NCBI GenBank assembly: GCA_001689415.1
Contig: LUJM01000103.1
Location: 20,139 to 78,917, forward strand
Length of the DNA: 58,779 nucleotides
DNA from: Bacteroidales bacterium M2
GTDB lineage: Bacteria; Bacteroidota; Bacteroidia; Bacteroidales; Muribaculaceae
Reading direction: 5' to 3'
Shown here piece after piece: positions 43,425 through 52,598 of this stretch. The notes under the pieces are model-generated. The model was given only the letters and a program-made list of their open reading frames with translations. It was not told the DNA's origin and did no database searches. The translations under genes and the position numbers were made by a program. Positions within the stretch are counted from its first letter, which is position 1, and each line of letters begins with the position of its first letter.

Positions 43425-43494
43425 CAAGCATTCTTTCACCCCCCCTACGAAAGGGGCGTGCCTGAAGCCCTTTAGTAGACTGCATATTTATACC

Positions 43495-43530
43495 ATCGCC
43501 CTGCTTCGAATCACATCAGGGCAGGGCGAT
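43495..43530. repeat. Hairpin, left of the solitary HigA-like gene
   Basis: ATCGCCCTGC pairs with GCAGGGCGAT around a 16-nt loop TTCGAATCACATCAGG. It is nearly the reverse complement of the hairpin at 43996-44033 (34 of 38 positions), including most of the loop, so the two copies flank the gene in inverted orientation. Confidence 0.7.
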
Positions 43531-43588
43531 TAATGTATAAGTACCACAGTTGTATAAATCGCTTATAGAGAACTTTTCACTCAAATTA

Positions 43589-43620
43589 TTTGTCCAATTA
43601 TTACTAATTAGTTATATTTG
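43589..43620 (+). promoter_or_regulatory. Promoter of the solitary HigA-like gene
   Basis: -33 TTTG (43589-43592), a 20-nt spacer and -7 TATATTTG (43613-43620). The expected start site lies near the ATG of a 9-codon reading frame (43625) and about 25 nt before the gene start at 43651. Confidence 0.7.
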
Positions 43621-43650
43621 CGCCATGGATTCAGAGAACCTCAACGGACA

Positions 43651-43959
43651 ATGATAGACCACAAAAAGTTAGCCAAACTCGCAACCGCCAACTCTACGCT
43701 TGACGAGAAATACGGTGTACACGGCTCACCCTCACGCGAGCAGTTCAACGAGGAATCTCTCGCGTGGTTCTATGGCAATATGCTCCGCGAACGCCGCAAG
43801 GAACTAAACCTCACACAAAAGCAGCTCGCCGAAATGCTCGGCCGAGAGCAGAGCTACATTGCCCGTGTCGAGAACGGCAAAGCCGACATCCAACTGTCGA
43901 GCTTCTTCCGCATCGCCGCCGTCCTCGGCATCCAATTCATCCCCACCTTTGTCAACTGA
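43651..43959 (+). CDS. Solitary HigA-like XRE-family regulator
   Basis: This 102-residue protein has the HigA2-type layout: LDEKYGVHGSPSREQFNEES followed by a Cro/CI helix-turn-helix (LRERRKELNLTQKQLAEMLG, REQSYIARVENGKADIQL). In its relatives this is the antitoxin of a HigB toxin, but no toxin gene is adjacent. I chose ATG 43651; an upstream TTG in frame overlaps the promoter and is unlikely. A 9-codon frame (43625-43654, MDSENLNGQ) overlaps the start as ATGA. It may be an orphan antitoxin, a remnant, or an independent regulator. Confidence 0.8.
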   Translation: MIDHKKLAKLATANSTLDEKYGVHGSPSREQFNEESLAWFYGNMLRERRKELNLTQKQLAEMLGREQSYIARVENGKADIQLSSFFRIAAVLGIQFIPTFVN

Positions 43960-43995
43960 TTTGTGCGTGATTTCACCACCGCCCCCCACAACACA

Positions 43996-44033
43996 AATCG
44001 CCCTGCTTCGATGTGATTCGAAGCAGGGCGATT
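43996..44033. terminator. Bidirectional hairpin between convergent genes
   Basis: A perfect 15-bp stem (AATCGCCCTGCTTCG with its complement) with loop ATGTGATT sits between the stops of the HigA-like gene (plus) and the zinc-ribbon gene (minus), so it can serve both. It is the partner of the hairpin at 43495-43530. Confidence 0.75.
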
Positions 44034-44052
44034 GAATTATCGGATTAGATTT

Positions 44053-44832
44053 TTATTCCTTGGGGAGCAGCGATTTTGCATCTGCTGCGAGTTCGGGGTC
44101 AATCATGATGCGTCCGCAATATTCGCACACAATCACTTTCTTGTGTGTGCGGATATCAATCTGCTTTTGTGGCGGGATGCGGTTGAAGCAGCCGCCGCAG
44201 GCATTACGGTCAACCACTACGATACCGAGACCATTGCGGGCATTCTTGCGGATGCGCTTGAACGCTGCGAGAGTGCGCTCGTCTACAAGGGGTTCGAGAC
44301 CCTTGGCACGGGCTATCAGATTCTCCTCTTCGCTACGAGTCTCGCTCACGATGTTGTCGAGATCATCTTTCTTCTCGTTGAGGATATGAGTCTGGTCGGC
44401 AATCTGCTGGTTGGTATTCTCGATGTCGGCAAAGCGGTTGTCGATCGAACGCTCGATTTCGCCTACGTTCTTCTCGCCAAGTTCGATTTCGAGGGTCTCG
44501 TATTCGATTTCCTTGGTCAGGTTGTCGAATTCGTGATTGTTACGAACATTGTCGAGCTGCTGGCGATAGCGCTCGATGAGTAACTTTTTGTTTTCTATCT
44601 TGTTGAGCTCAGCGACACGTTTCGCCTTGAGTTCTTCGATTTCGTCTTCAAAGCGTTTGATACGTGAGTGCAGACCTGTGATAGTGTATTCGAGATCCTG
44701 CACTTCCTTGGGAAGCTCGCCGCGGACATTGCGAATGCGGTCGATTTCCGTCAGGATTGTCTGGAGCTCAAACAGGGTCTTGAGGCGCTCTTCGACGGGG
44801 CGCGGAGCTTCGGGTTTCTTATCTGTTGCCAT
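44053..44832 (-). CDS. Coiled-coil zinc-ribbon protein (CdsZ/CT398-like)
   Basis: This 259-residue protein is a long helical hairpin (about residues 20-190, heptad-rich) followed by a C4 zinc ribbon with Cys212, 215, 236 and 239 (CGGC and CEYC). It fits the C4-type zinc ribbon family (DUF164) whose members include chlamydial CT398/CdsZ. Its role in Bacteroidetes is unknown. It begins 6 nt after nif3 and is the last gene of the aspS operon. Confidence 0.88.
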   Translation of the reverse strand: MATDKKPEAPRPVEERLKTLFELQTILTEIDRIRNVRGELPKEVQDLEYTITGLHSRIKRFEDEIEELKAKRVAELNKIENKKLLIERYRQQLDNVRNNHEFDNLTKEIEYETLEIELGEKNVGEIERSIDNRFADIENTNQQIADQTHILNEKKDDLDNIVSETRSEEENLIARAKGLEPLVDERTLAAFKRIRKNARNGLGIVVVDRNACGGCFNRIPPQKQIDIRTHKKVIVCEYCGRIMIDPELAADAKSLLPKE

Positions 44833-44838
44833 AGATGA

Positions 44839-45924
44839 TTACAGGTACTTTACCGGATTTGTTTCTTTTTCCGATTTATAGACTGCAAAGTTAGCAATTT
44901 TTTTTGTAATAACGTGATAAAAAATGTCTTTTGCGCAAGTTTCGCTCTCAAAATGCCCCACATCGAACACCGCCATTGGCATCTCGGCAGCGTTGGCGAA
45001 ATCGTGATAGCGGACATCGGCGGTGACATAAGCATCGACACCGGCTGCTGCGGCACGCGATATGAAGTCGGGCGCAGAACCGCCGCAAAGGGCGATACGG
45101 CGAATCTTCATGTTGGGATTATACGCTGCCGAGGCTTTGATCGACGCTGTACCGAAGGCTTTACGCAGGGCTTCTACAAACTCAGCTCCGGTCATGCCAC
45201 TGTCGGGAAGGGTGGCATATACTCCGAGGCCGTAGGCATCAGCCTTGCGTCGCAGGGGCGTAACAGCCACATCCATTCGGCCGTAGTCGGGAATTCCGGC
45301 AAGTGAGCGTAGCACTGAGCCAAGGCGGAGGCTGTCGACTTCGACATTGACAGCAGTCAGCGGCTGATGCTGCAATGCGATACCTGCAACAGGGTCGAAA
45401 TCGCCTTGCTGCGCCATGCTCTCGCCCTCTACATCGGAATAAGAGCACTTAGGTCCGCTGTCGAGGAGCACCAGACGCACATCCGACGACACCTCGCGGG
45501 GGCAAATCACGCGGACATTGTAGTACTCTACCTCTGCTGCCGAGATGACACTGCCAACGGTAGCGCCAAGGCGCTCGGCCATGGCATACGACACGCCGCC
45601 GATTGTAGAATCGAGGCTCGTATGCGATGAGTACACTGCAATACCGGCGCGTATGGCCGCAGCGGCAGCACGCTCTTGCGGCGTGCTGTCGGTGAGATGC
45701 TTGAAGCCCTTGAAAATCAGCGGATGATGACTCACGATAAGATTACATCCACGCGAGGCTGCCTCGGCGACAATCTCCTCGGTGGTATCGAGGCAAATCA
45801 TCACGCCGGTCACCTCGCCATTGCCGTCGGGAAGACCGATCTGCAAGCCGCTGTTGTCCCACTTCTCCTGCAGGGCAAGAGGGGCAAAGCTCTCAATGGC
45901 TTCTATTACTGCGCTAAGTTTCAT
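44839..45924 (-). CDS. Nif3-like dinuclear metal-centre protein
   Basis: This 361-residue protein belongs to the Nif3/YbgI/YqfO family: an N-terminal part with SHHPLIFKGFKHLT, a middle inserted domain (about residues 125-230) as in longer bacterial members, and a C-terminal part with VDVGHFESE-like ligands (FDVGHFESET). It is predicted to bind two metals; some are annotated as GTP cyclohydrolase I type 2, which is uncertain. It overlaps aspS by 4 nt. Confidence 0.9.
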   Translation of the reverse strand: MKLSAVIEAIESFAPLALQEKWDNSGLQIGLPDGNGEVTGVMICLDTTEEIVAEAASRGCNLIVSHHPLIFKGFKHLTDSTPQERAAAAAIRAGIAVYSSHTSLDSTIGGVSYAMAERLGATVGSVISAAEVEYYNVRVICPREVSSDVRLVLLDSGPKCSYSDVEGESMAQQGDFDPVAGIALQHQPLTAVNVEVDSLRLGSVLRSLAGIPDYGRMDVAVTPLRRKADAYGLGVYATLPDSGMTGAEFVEALRKAFGTASIKASAAYNPNMKIRRIALCGGSAPDFISRAAAAGVDAYVTADVRYHDFANAAEMPMAVFDVGHFESETCAKDIFYHVITKKIANFAVYKSEKETNPVKYL

Positions 45925-47684
45925 TTCTTTTTAGGCTCTACCAGGGCAAGGTTAAGCTCGTCGAGCTGTTTCTGGTCAAGGCAAGCGGGAGCGTCGAGCA
46001 TAACATCACGACCCGAGTTGTTCTTGGGGAATGCGATGCAGTCGCGGATGCTGTCGAGACCGGCAAAAAGGCTTACCCAACGGTCGAGACCATAGGCAAG
46101 GCCGCCGTGAGGGGGCGCTCCGTACTTGAAGGCGTTCATCAGGAAGCCGAACTGCTCCTGAGCCTTCTCGGGGGTAAAGCCGAGGATTTCGAACATCTTG
46201 GCCTGAAGCTCGCTGTCGTGGATACGAATCGAACCACCGCCGACCTCTACGCCGTTGATTACCATGTCGTAGGCATCGGCACGCACTGCTGCGGGGTCGG
46301 TGTCGAGCATGGGGATATCTTCTTCCTTGGGGTGTGTAAAGGGGTGGTGCATGGCCATGAGGCGCTGATCCTCGTCGCTCCACTCAAACATGGGGAAGTC
46401 GACAACCCAGAGGCATGCAAATTTGTCTTTGTCGCGCAGACCGAGCTGGCGACCCATTTCGAGACGAAGCTCGCAGAGCTGTTTGCGAGTCTTCATCACG
46501 TCATCGCCGCTGAGAATCAGAATCAGGTCGCCGGGCTTGGCATCCATAGCCTTGGCCATTTCCTGCAGAGTCTCCTGTGTGTAGAATTTGTCGACGCTCG
46601 ATTTTACGTTGCCGTTTTCTTCTACGCGGGCATATACCATACCTTTGGCGCCGATCTGCGGACGCTTCACATACTCTGTGAGGGCGTCGAGCTGCTTGCG
46701 GGTATAGTGAGCCGCGCCGGTAGCGCAGATACCGCCGATGTATGCTGCATTGTCAAATACGCTGAAGCCGTGGCCTTTGAGTACATCCATAAGTTCTACA
46801 AAGCGCATACCGAAGCGCAGGTCGGGCTTGTCGCTACCATAGTACTTCATGGCGTCGGCCCAGGGCATACGCTGGAAGGGCTCGGTGAGTTCCACGCCAC
46901 GGATTACCTTGAAGAGGTGCTTGGCCATGCCCTCGAAAAGCTCGATGATATCGTTTTGTTCTACGAAACTCATCTCGCAGTCGATCTGGGTAAACTCGGG
47001 CTGGCGGTCGGCACGCAGGTCCTCGTCGCGGAAGCACTTCACAATCTGGAAGTAACGGTCGACACCGCTCACCATAAGGAGCTGTTTGAGTGTCTGGGGC
47101 GACTGGGGAAGGGCATAGAACTGGCCGGGATTCATTCGCGAGGGAACTACGAAGTCGCGGGCACCTTCGGGTGTAGAACCTACCAGCATGGGGGTCTCGA
47201 TTTCGAGGAAGCCCTTGCTATCGAGGTAGCGGCGTACTTCCATGGTCATTTGATGACGCAGCTCGAGGTTGCGGCGAACCGGTGTACGGCGAATGTCGAG
47301 GTAGCGGTAGCGCATACGAAGGTCATCGCCACCGTTGCTTTCATCTTCGATTGTAAACGGCGGCACCTCGCTGGGGTTCAATATATTTAGCTCGGTGGCG
47401 ATAATCTCGATATCGCCGGTAGGGAGCTGAGGATTCTTCGATGTGCGCTCGGCAACCTTGCCTTTAACCTGCACCACAAACTCGCGGCCGAGGTGGTTGG
47501 CAGCCTCGGTGAGTTCGGGGCTGTCTTCGGTTTCGAAAACAATCTGTGTGATGCCGTAGCGGTCGCGGAGGTCGACGAAAGTCATACCTCCCATTTTACG
47601 GGCTCGCTGCACCCAGCCTGCAAGGGTTACTTCCTTGCCCTGGTCGCTGAGGCGCAGCTCGCCGCAGGTATTACTTCTATACAT
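45921..47684 (-). CDS. aspS: Aspartyl-tRNA synthetase
   Basis: AspRS charges tRNA-Asp. The 587-residue bacterial-type class II enzyme has the N-terminal OB anticodon-binding domain (LAGWVQRARKMGGMTFVDLRDR), motif 2 region FRDEDLRADRQPEFTQIDCE, the GAD insertion domain and motif 3 in GGLAYGLDRWV. It is the first gene of a three-gene minus-strand unit with nif3 and the zinc-ribbon gene. Confidence 0.97.
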   Translation of the reverse strand: MYRSNTCGELRLSDQGKEVTLAGWVQRARKMGGMTFVDLRDRYGITQIVFETEDSPELTEAANHLGREFVVQVKGKVAERTSKNPQLPTGDIEIIATELNILNPSEVPPFTIEDESNGGDDLRMRYRYLDIRRTPVRRNLELRHQMTMEVRRYLDSKGFLEIETPMLVGSTPEGARDFVVPSRMNPGQFYALPQSPQTLKQLLMVSGVDRYFQIVKCFRDEDLRADRQPEFTQIDCEMSFVEQNDIIELFEGMAKHLFKVIRGVELTEPFQRMPWADAMKYYGSDKPDLRFGMRFVELMDVLKGHGFSVFDNAAYIGGICATGAAHYTRKQLDALTEYVKRPQIGAKGMVYARVEENGNVKSSVDKFYTQETLQEMAKAMDAKPGDLILILSGDDVMKTRKQLCELRLEMGRQLGLRDKDKFACLWVVDFPMFEWSDEDQRLMAMHHPFTHPKEEDIPMLDTDPAAVRADAYDMVINGVEVGGGSIRIHDSELQAKMFEILGFTPEKAQEQFGFLMNAFKYGAPPHGGLAYGLDRWVSLFAGLDSIRDCIAFPKNNSGRDVMLDAPACLDQKQLDELNLALVEPKKK

Positions 47685-47699
47685 TTATGCTCAAAATAT

Positions 47700-47732
47700 T
47701 TAAGTTTCGCAAGACAAGCTTGCGAAACTTAA
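47700..47732 (-). terminator. Terminator after the M3 peptidase gene
   Basis: A perfect 14-bp stem TTAAGTTTCGCAAG with its complement and loop ACAAG (as read on the plus strand) lies between the peptidase stop and the aspS start on the minus strand. Confidence 0.7.
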
Positions 47733-47752
47733 GTTACTATTATAATTTTAGC

Positions 47753-49888
47753 TTATTTGCCGGATTTAGATGAGAGATTGACAATCGCCTCGGGAGCAAG
47801 GCCGCGGTTGCGCAGAAGGGCGTCGACCGAAGGCTCGTGGCCGCGGAAATTGACATAAAGCTCCATGGGGTCTACAGAGCCGCCTTTTTCAAGCACATTC
47901 TCTTTGAATTTCTTGGCGGTTTCGGGGTCGAAGATACCTTTTTCCTTGAAGAGTTCGAAGCCGTCGGCATCGAGAACCTCGGCCCAGAGGTATGTGTAGT
48001 AGCCCGAAGCATAGCCGTCGCTGCCAAATACATGCTTGAAGTAGGGCGAACGATAGCGGTATGTGAGTTCGGCGGGCATACCGAGTTTTTCACTTACCTG
48101 CTGCTCGAATTCGGCGATGTCGATATCCTTGTCGGTATTAAATTTGCCGTACTGAAGGTCGAGGAGTGCTGCACCGACGAGCTCGGCTGTTGTAAAGCCC
48201 TGGTTGTGTGTTGCGGCAGCCTCGATTTTGGCAATAAGCTCAGCAGGGATAGTGTCGCCGGTCTGCCAGTGGTGAGCGTAGGTACGCAGCATCTCGGGCT
48301 CGAATGCCCAGTGCTCATGAATCTGTGAGGGAAGTTCTACGAAGTCGCGGTCAACGTTGGTACCGGCCTGGCTCTTGAGGCGGGCACGGCTAAGCATGCC
48401 GTGGAGGCCATGACCAAACTCATGGAACATTGTCTCTACTTCGTCGATAGTCAGGAGTGCGGGGGTGTCGCCGGTCGGACGAGAGAAGTTGCCCACATTG
48501 TAGATTACGGGACGCGACGATGTGCCGTCCTCGTCCTGCCATGAGCCCTTGAATTCGCTCATCCATGCACCCTGACGCTTAGAAGCGCGGGGATAGTAGT
48601 CGGTCATGAATACTGCCACATGCTCGCCGGTAGCGGCATCGGTAACATCGTATACGGTCACTTCGGGATAATACTTGGGTGCATTGGGCATCTCGGTGAA
48701 CTTGACACCATAGAGGCGTTCGGCCATCGAGAAGATACCGTTGCGTACAGAGTCGAGGGCGAAGTACTGGCGCACCTCGTTTTCGTCGAGGTCATATTTC
48801 TCCTTGCGAACCTTCTCGGCATAGTAGTAGTAGTCCCAGGGAGCGATTGTAATGTTGTCGCCATGCTTGGTTGCATAGTTCTGCATTTCAGCTACTTCCT
48901 GGTGTACTCGTTTCACAGCCGGGCGCCAGATCTGCATCAGCAGGTTTTCGGCATTGTCGACAGTCTTGGCCATTACATTGTCGGTCATATACGAACCGTA
49001 GTCCTTGAAGCCAAGCAGGGCAGCCTTGCGGGTGCGGGCCTGGAGAATCTTGTTGATAACGGGCTGGTTGCTGTTCTCACCCTCGAAAGCAAGAGTGGTA
49101 TAGCCCTGGTACATCTGCTGGCGCAGGTCGCGGTCGTCGGCAAACTGAAGCAGGGGCAGACGGCTGGGAGCATGGAGTGTAAACACCCATTTGCCTTCCA
49201 TGCCGCGGCTATTGGCCTCTTCGGCTGCCTGTGCGATGCTCGACTGGGGCAGGCCCGAAAGGCGGGTTGAATCTTCGACTACAATCTCGAATGCGTTGGT
49301 AGCGTTGAGAAGATTCTTGTTGAATGTCAGGTACAGGTTGGCAAGCTCGGTATTTACAGCCTTGAGTTCTTCTTTCTTCTCGGCATCGAGCAATGCGCCG
49401 TTGCGAACGAAGCTCTTATAGTAGTTTTCTACAGCTCGCTTCTGGTCGGATTCGAGGCTTTCGCGATTATCGTAGACAGTCTTGATGCGCTCAAAGAGGG
49501 CATCGTTCATGGTCATTTCGTCGCTGAACTGCGAATATTTGGGATAGAATGTCTCGGCAATCTCTACCATTTCGGGCGACGAATTCGACTCGTCGAGGGC
49601 AAAGAATACCATAGCCACGCGGTCGAGGATTTCGCCCGAACGCTCAAGAGGCATGATAGTGTTTTCGAAAGTAGCAGCTTCGGGGTTGTTGACGATCGAA
49701 TCGATCTGTGCCTTCTTCTGCTCGATACCGGCATCAAGAGCCGGCAGATAATCGGTGTAGGCGATACTGTCGAATGGCGGTATCTCATAGGGCGTGGTAT
49801 ACGCCGTCAGAAATGGATTTTGACGCGTGTTGCTGGTGCATGCTCCGGCCAGAGCTACTGCACAAGCGGCATAAAGTAAATATTTCAT
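47753..49888 (-). CDS. M3-family peptidyl-dipeptidase (Dcp-like) lipoprotein
   Basis: This 711-residue metallopeptidase has the zinc motif HEFGH at 489-493 within MFHEFGHGLHGML, and other M3 blocks (FTTAELVGAALLDLQYG, YYTYLWAEVLDADGF). It removes C-terminal dipeptides or cuts short peptides. A lipobox with Cys17 (VALAGACTSN) predicts anchoring to a membrane, unlike cytoplasmic E. coli Dcp. Transcribed alone. Confidence 0.93.
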   Translation of the reverse strand: MKYLLYAACAVALAGACTSNTRQNPFLTAYTTPYEIPPFDSIAYTDYLPALDAGIEQKKAQIDSIVNNPEAATFENTIMPLERSGEILDRVAMVFFALDESNSSPEMVEIAETFYPKYSQFSDEMTMNDALFERIKTVYDNRESLESDQKRAVENYYKSFVRNGALLDAEKKEELKAVNTELANLYLTFNKNLLNATNAFEIVVEDSTRLSGLPQSSIAQAAEEANSRGMEGKWVFTLHAPSRLPLLQFADDRDLRQQMYQGYTTLAFEGENSNQPVINKILQARTRKAALLGFKDYGSYMTDNVMAKTVDNAENLLMQIWRPAVKRVHQEVAEMQNYATKHGDNITIAPWDYYYYAEKVRKEKYDLDENEVRQYFALDSVRNGIFSMAERLYGVKFTEMPNAPKYYPEVTVYDVTDAATGEHVAVFMTDYYPRASKRQGAWMSEFKGSWQDEDGTSSRPVIYNVGNFSRPTGDTPALLTIDEVETMFHEFGHGLHGMLSRARLKSQAGTNVDRDFVELPSQIHEHWAFEPEMLRTYAHHWQTGDTIPAELIAKIEAAATHNQGFTTAELVGAALLDLQYGKFNTDKDIDIAEFEQQVSEKLGMPAELTYRYRSPYFKHVFGSDGYASGYYTYLWAEVLDADGFELFKEKGIFDPETAKKFKENVLEKGGSVDPMELYVNFRGHEPSVDALLRNRGLAPEAIVNLSSKSGK

Positions 49889-50082
49889 ATCACGTGATTG
49901 GTTATAACTCTACAAAATTACACACAAATTGCCAAAGAGACAAATAATCATCAATTTAAGTTTAACCACCCACTCAAAATACCAAAACCCCTATCCAAAA
50001 ATACAAAACCGCCCCCCTAAAGAAACTCGTCTCCGACAACACCCCCCAAATTAGTCTTATTAGCCCAATTAGTCCTACCACT

Positions 50083-50173
50083 TGGAAAAAAGTAATATTT
50101 TTGTCCCAGGCGTTGAGCTTTAGCGAAACACCCTGGGCGCGATAATTATGCATTCTTCATTCTCCACTCTAAA
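50083..50173. repeat. Dispersed intergenic repeat, copy B
   Basis: Contains the same blocks as copy A, with CCCAGG/CCTGGG pairing around the GCGTTGAGCTTTAGCGAAAC core. Just upstream (50051-50080) the word TTAGTCTTATTAGCCCAATT resembles 58448-58467 in copy C. The whole gap 49889-50233 otherwise holds C-rich, low-complexity sequence and no gene. Confidence 0.8.
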
Positions 50174-50177
50174 TTCA

Positions 50178-50218
50178 AAAAAAAGGAGCTTGCAGTGGGA
50201 TTACAAGCTCCTTTTTTT
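50178..50218 (-). terminator. Terminator of the GH78 gene
   Basis: AAAAAAAGGAGCTTG (50178-50192) pairs with 50204-50218 around an 11-nt loop. T runs on both strands make it bidirectional in form; the minus-strand GH78 gene ends 15 nt before it. Confidence 0.8.
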
Positions 50219-50233
50219 GTGGGTGGGGGTGTA

Positions 50234-52435
50234 TCATATTGTCACCTTGTGCGTGCCGGGGGCAAGGCGGCGGGGCTTGCCCTTGACCATTACCTCGGCT
50301 GTTGTGCCGTCGGGCACGGTGATTGTGGCAGATATACGACGGCCTTTTTTCACCAAGGCCACATTGATAACTCCGTTGACGGTATCGATTGTTGTGGAAG
50401 CTTCCTTGAGGTCGCCCATTTGTGGAGCAACTTTAAATGTCTTGAAACCGGGGCTGGTAGGCTCGACACCGCATATTTTCTGGCACATAAGGGTGAGGGG
50501 GCCGCCGCTCCAAGCATGGTTCATAGTACCGCCGCCAAAGCCTTCGGCACCGATGCCCCAGCCCTCGAAGAGGGTTGTATAATCCTTGTAACCCAACATC
50601 TTGGCGTAGCGTTTGTGCATACGCTCGATTGCCCGCTGCGGTTCGCCCATGATAAAGAGCGCCTCGAGCACGTATTTCTCCATATACGGGCTGGCATTAT
50701 ACTCGGTATCAAGCAGCTTGATAATATCCGGATAGCGGCTTTCGGGTGCGAGGCCCGACACCACCGCCATAGCCTGACTGCGGTCGTCGGTAGGATTCTT
50801 ATACGAAGGCGAGCGATACTCGCTTCCGGTCCAGTAGGTGCGGTCGAAGTTATCCTTTATCGCAGCCATTTTCTTGTCAATCATGGCAATATCATCGGTT
50901 TTGCCGAGCATGCGTGCAAATTCGCGTTCGCCCTTGAGGGCAAGGTAGTACCAGCAGTTGGTAAGCACATCAAGGTCGATATTCTCGCCCCAGTCGCCCC
51001 AGGTCCAGTCTCCGGCGCGGTTGCTCATGAGGCCGTTTTCGCCGGTCTGCCATACCTCGTGGAGATAGCGGTGCAAGGGCTCGTAAATATCGGCCACAAA
51101 CGAGCTGTCGGCGCTATAGAAATACTGAGTGTAGAAACCGTAGAGGCCCACCGAAGCAAGCATCTGCAACGGCAGTTCGCGGTGCCAGTTACCCGAAGGC
51201 ACAGGGCTGTAGATTACGCCGTCGTTGCGCTGCCAGTTCATAAGCTCGCGTATACCCTTGACGGCTAACTTGTGAGACGACGGCGACAGGGCATAGAATG
51301 TTTCGCCAAGCTCGTTGACTTCGTCGCCCCACCACTGCGCACGTTCACGGTCGGGGCAATCCATATATGTATCGCGCATGGTGATATATAGCGTGCGGGC
51401 CGAGCGCTTGTAGAGTTCGTTGAGGAAGGGGTCGCTGCAGGTAAACGAACCGCTGAATTCGGTATCGTATCCCGTTTCCCTATATTTGAGGTCGATCACT
51501 TCTACGCCTTCGGGCACGATATACATCATTTCGTGACCGTTGAGCCAGCCAAGGCTTTCGTATTCCTGCTCGCCGTCGCGGGTCACATATTCGGCTCGCA
51601 TGTTATGGGTCGAGCCGCCCATATAGTTGTCGGTCTGCATGCCGATTGTCTTTCCTGCAGGTGCCTTGACCTTGAGGTAGGGAGTCATCTGGCAGTTGTA
51701 GGGCAAGCGGCAGATAATAGTGTCGCCCGAACGGCGAGTGCTCTCGTATGCCTTGAGGCCGTAGTCTTTCCACATAGGTATGGGGCGCTCTACGAGCTTG
51801 CCAAAAGGCGAATTCGACGCATCGGCAATATAGAAAGCTCCGGGGAGTTTCTTTTTATATCCGGGCATATTCCAGCCTCGGCGCTCCTTGCGGGCATCGA
51901 AACGTATGTTGCTCTCGGGCAGGCGGAAGTTGGGATAAGGAGCCTCGGTATCACCATAGGCATCGTATACATCGCTCTGCCAGCTGTTGTCGGATACTAT
52001 CTCGGCCTCGGGGGAAATAGCTTCGAAAAAAAGACCTGCCGAGCCGCTGTCTACGTGCGAGAAACCATTCTTGCCAAAGTGCCACACCAGCACAGCTATA
52101 GTGTTGTCGCCCGCCTTGAGATAGGGTGCGATGTCTACTCGGTCGAAATAAATCGAATTGGGGGCAGGGCCACGCTTGAGACCGCCTTCGAATACCACCG
52201 GCTCGCCATTGATCCAAAGCCAGTATTTTGTATCGGCGGCGATATCGGCAAACATTTCAGTCGGCACAGCGTCGAGTTTTACGTCTTTACGGTAAATCAA
52301 CCATGTATTAGGCTGTCCCTGTGCAGTTTCGGGTGCAATCCACACCGCGCGACGCTCTCCTGACAAGGCTTGAAAAGCAAACAACAATGTAAATAGCGCA
52401 AGCGTGAATAATTTGACACGCAGATTGGTTTTCAT
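50234..52435 (-). CDS. Alpha-L-rhamnosidase-like glycoside hydrolase (GH78)
   Basis: This 733-residue secreted protein has a signal peptide (KLFTLALFTLLFAFQALSG), an N-terminal beta-sandwich with YWLWINGEPVVFEGG and an (alpha/alpha)6 barrel. Likely active-site regions are MDCPDRERAQWWGDEVNELG and WGDWGENIDLD, with WGIGAEGFGGGTMNHAWSGG near the end, all typical of GH78. It would remove terminal rhamnose from pectin or glycosides. It lies downstream of GH35 and GH51 on the same strand but after a hairpin-rich 163-nt gap, so it may have its own promoter. Confidence 0.87.
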   Translation of the reverse strand: MKTNLRVKLFTLALFTLLFAFQALSGERRAVWIAPETAQGQPNTWLIYRKDVKLDAVPTEMFADIAADTKYWLWINGEPVVFEGGLKRGPAPNSIYFDRVDIAPYLKAGDNTIAVLVWHFGKNGFSHVDSGSAGLFFEAISPEAEIVSDNSWQSDVYDAYGDTEAPYPNFRLPESNIRFDARKERRGWNMPGYKKKLPGAFYIADASNSPFGKLVERPIPMWKDYGLKAYESTRRSGDTIICRLPYNCQMTPYLKVKAPAGKTIGMQTDNYMGGSTHNMRAEYVTRDGEQEYESLGWLNGHEMMYIVPEGVEVIDLKYRETGYDTEFSGSFTCSDPFLNELYKRSARTLYITMRDTYMDCPDRERAQWWGDEVNELGETFYALSPSSHKLAVKGIRELMNWQRNDGVIYSPVPSGNWHRELPLQMLASVGLYGFYTQYFYSADSSFVADIYEPLHRYLHEVWQTGENGLMSNRAGDWTWGDWGENIDLDVLTNCWYYLALKGEREFARMLGKTDDIAMIDKKMAAIKDNFDRTYWTGSEYRSPSYKNPTDDRSQAMAVVSGLAPESRYPDIIKLLDTEYNASPYMEKYVLEALFIMGEPQRAIERMHKRYAKMLGYKDYTTLFEGWGIGAEGFGGGTMNHAWSGGPLTLMCQKICGVEPTSPGFKTFKVAPQMGDLKEASTTIDTVNGVINVALVKKGRRISATITVPDGTTAEVMVKGKPRRLAPGTHKVTI

Positions 52436-52483
52436 GTTTATAGACAGAGATAAGATTAGATTAAAAGCTTGTTTAGATAAGTA

Positions 52484-52589
52484 ACTCGCAAGAATTAGCT
52501 GCGAGTGATGTCCCGCAAACTGTGGGACAAATGAATAATAGAGTTTATAGCTTAGAGTACTATTACCTAAACTCTAAACTATAAACTCT
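52484..52589 (-). terminator. Three hairpins between GH35 and GH78
   Basis: The largest (52540-52589) is an 18-bp stem, AGAGTTTATAG and TTAGAGT paired with ACTCTAA and CTATAAACTCT, 9 nt past the GH35 stop; it is the likely GH35 terminator. Two smaller ones follow toward GH78: TGTCCC/GGGACA (52509-52529) and ACTCGCA/TGCGAGT (52484-52506). Confidence 0.6.
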
Positions 52590-52598
52590 AAACTTATA

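Noticed and set aside
46107..47390. A 427-codon open frame opposite aspS
   Set aside because: It is antisense to a well-conserved synthetase and shows no domain; a shadow frame.
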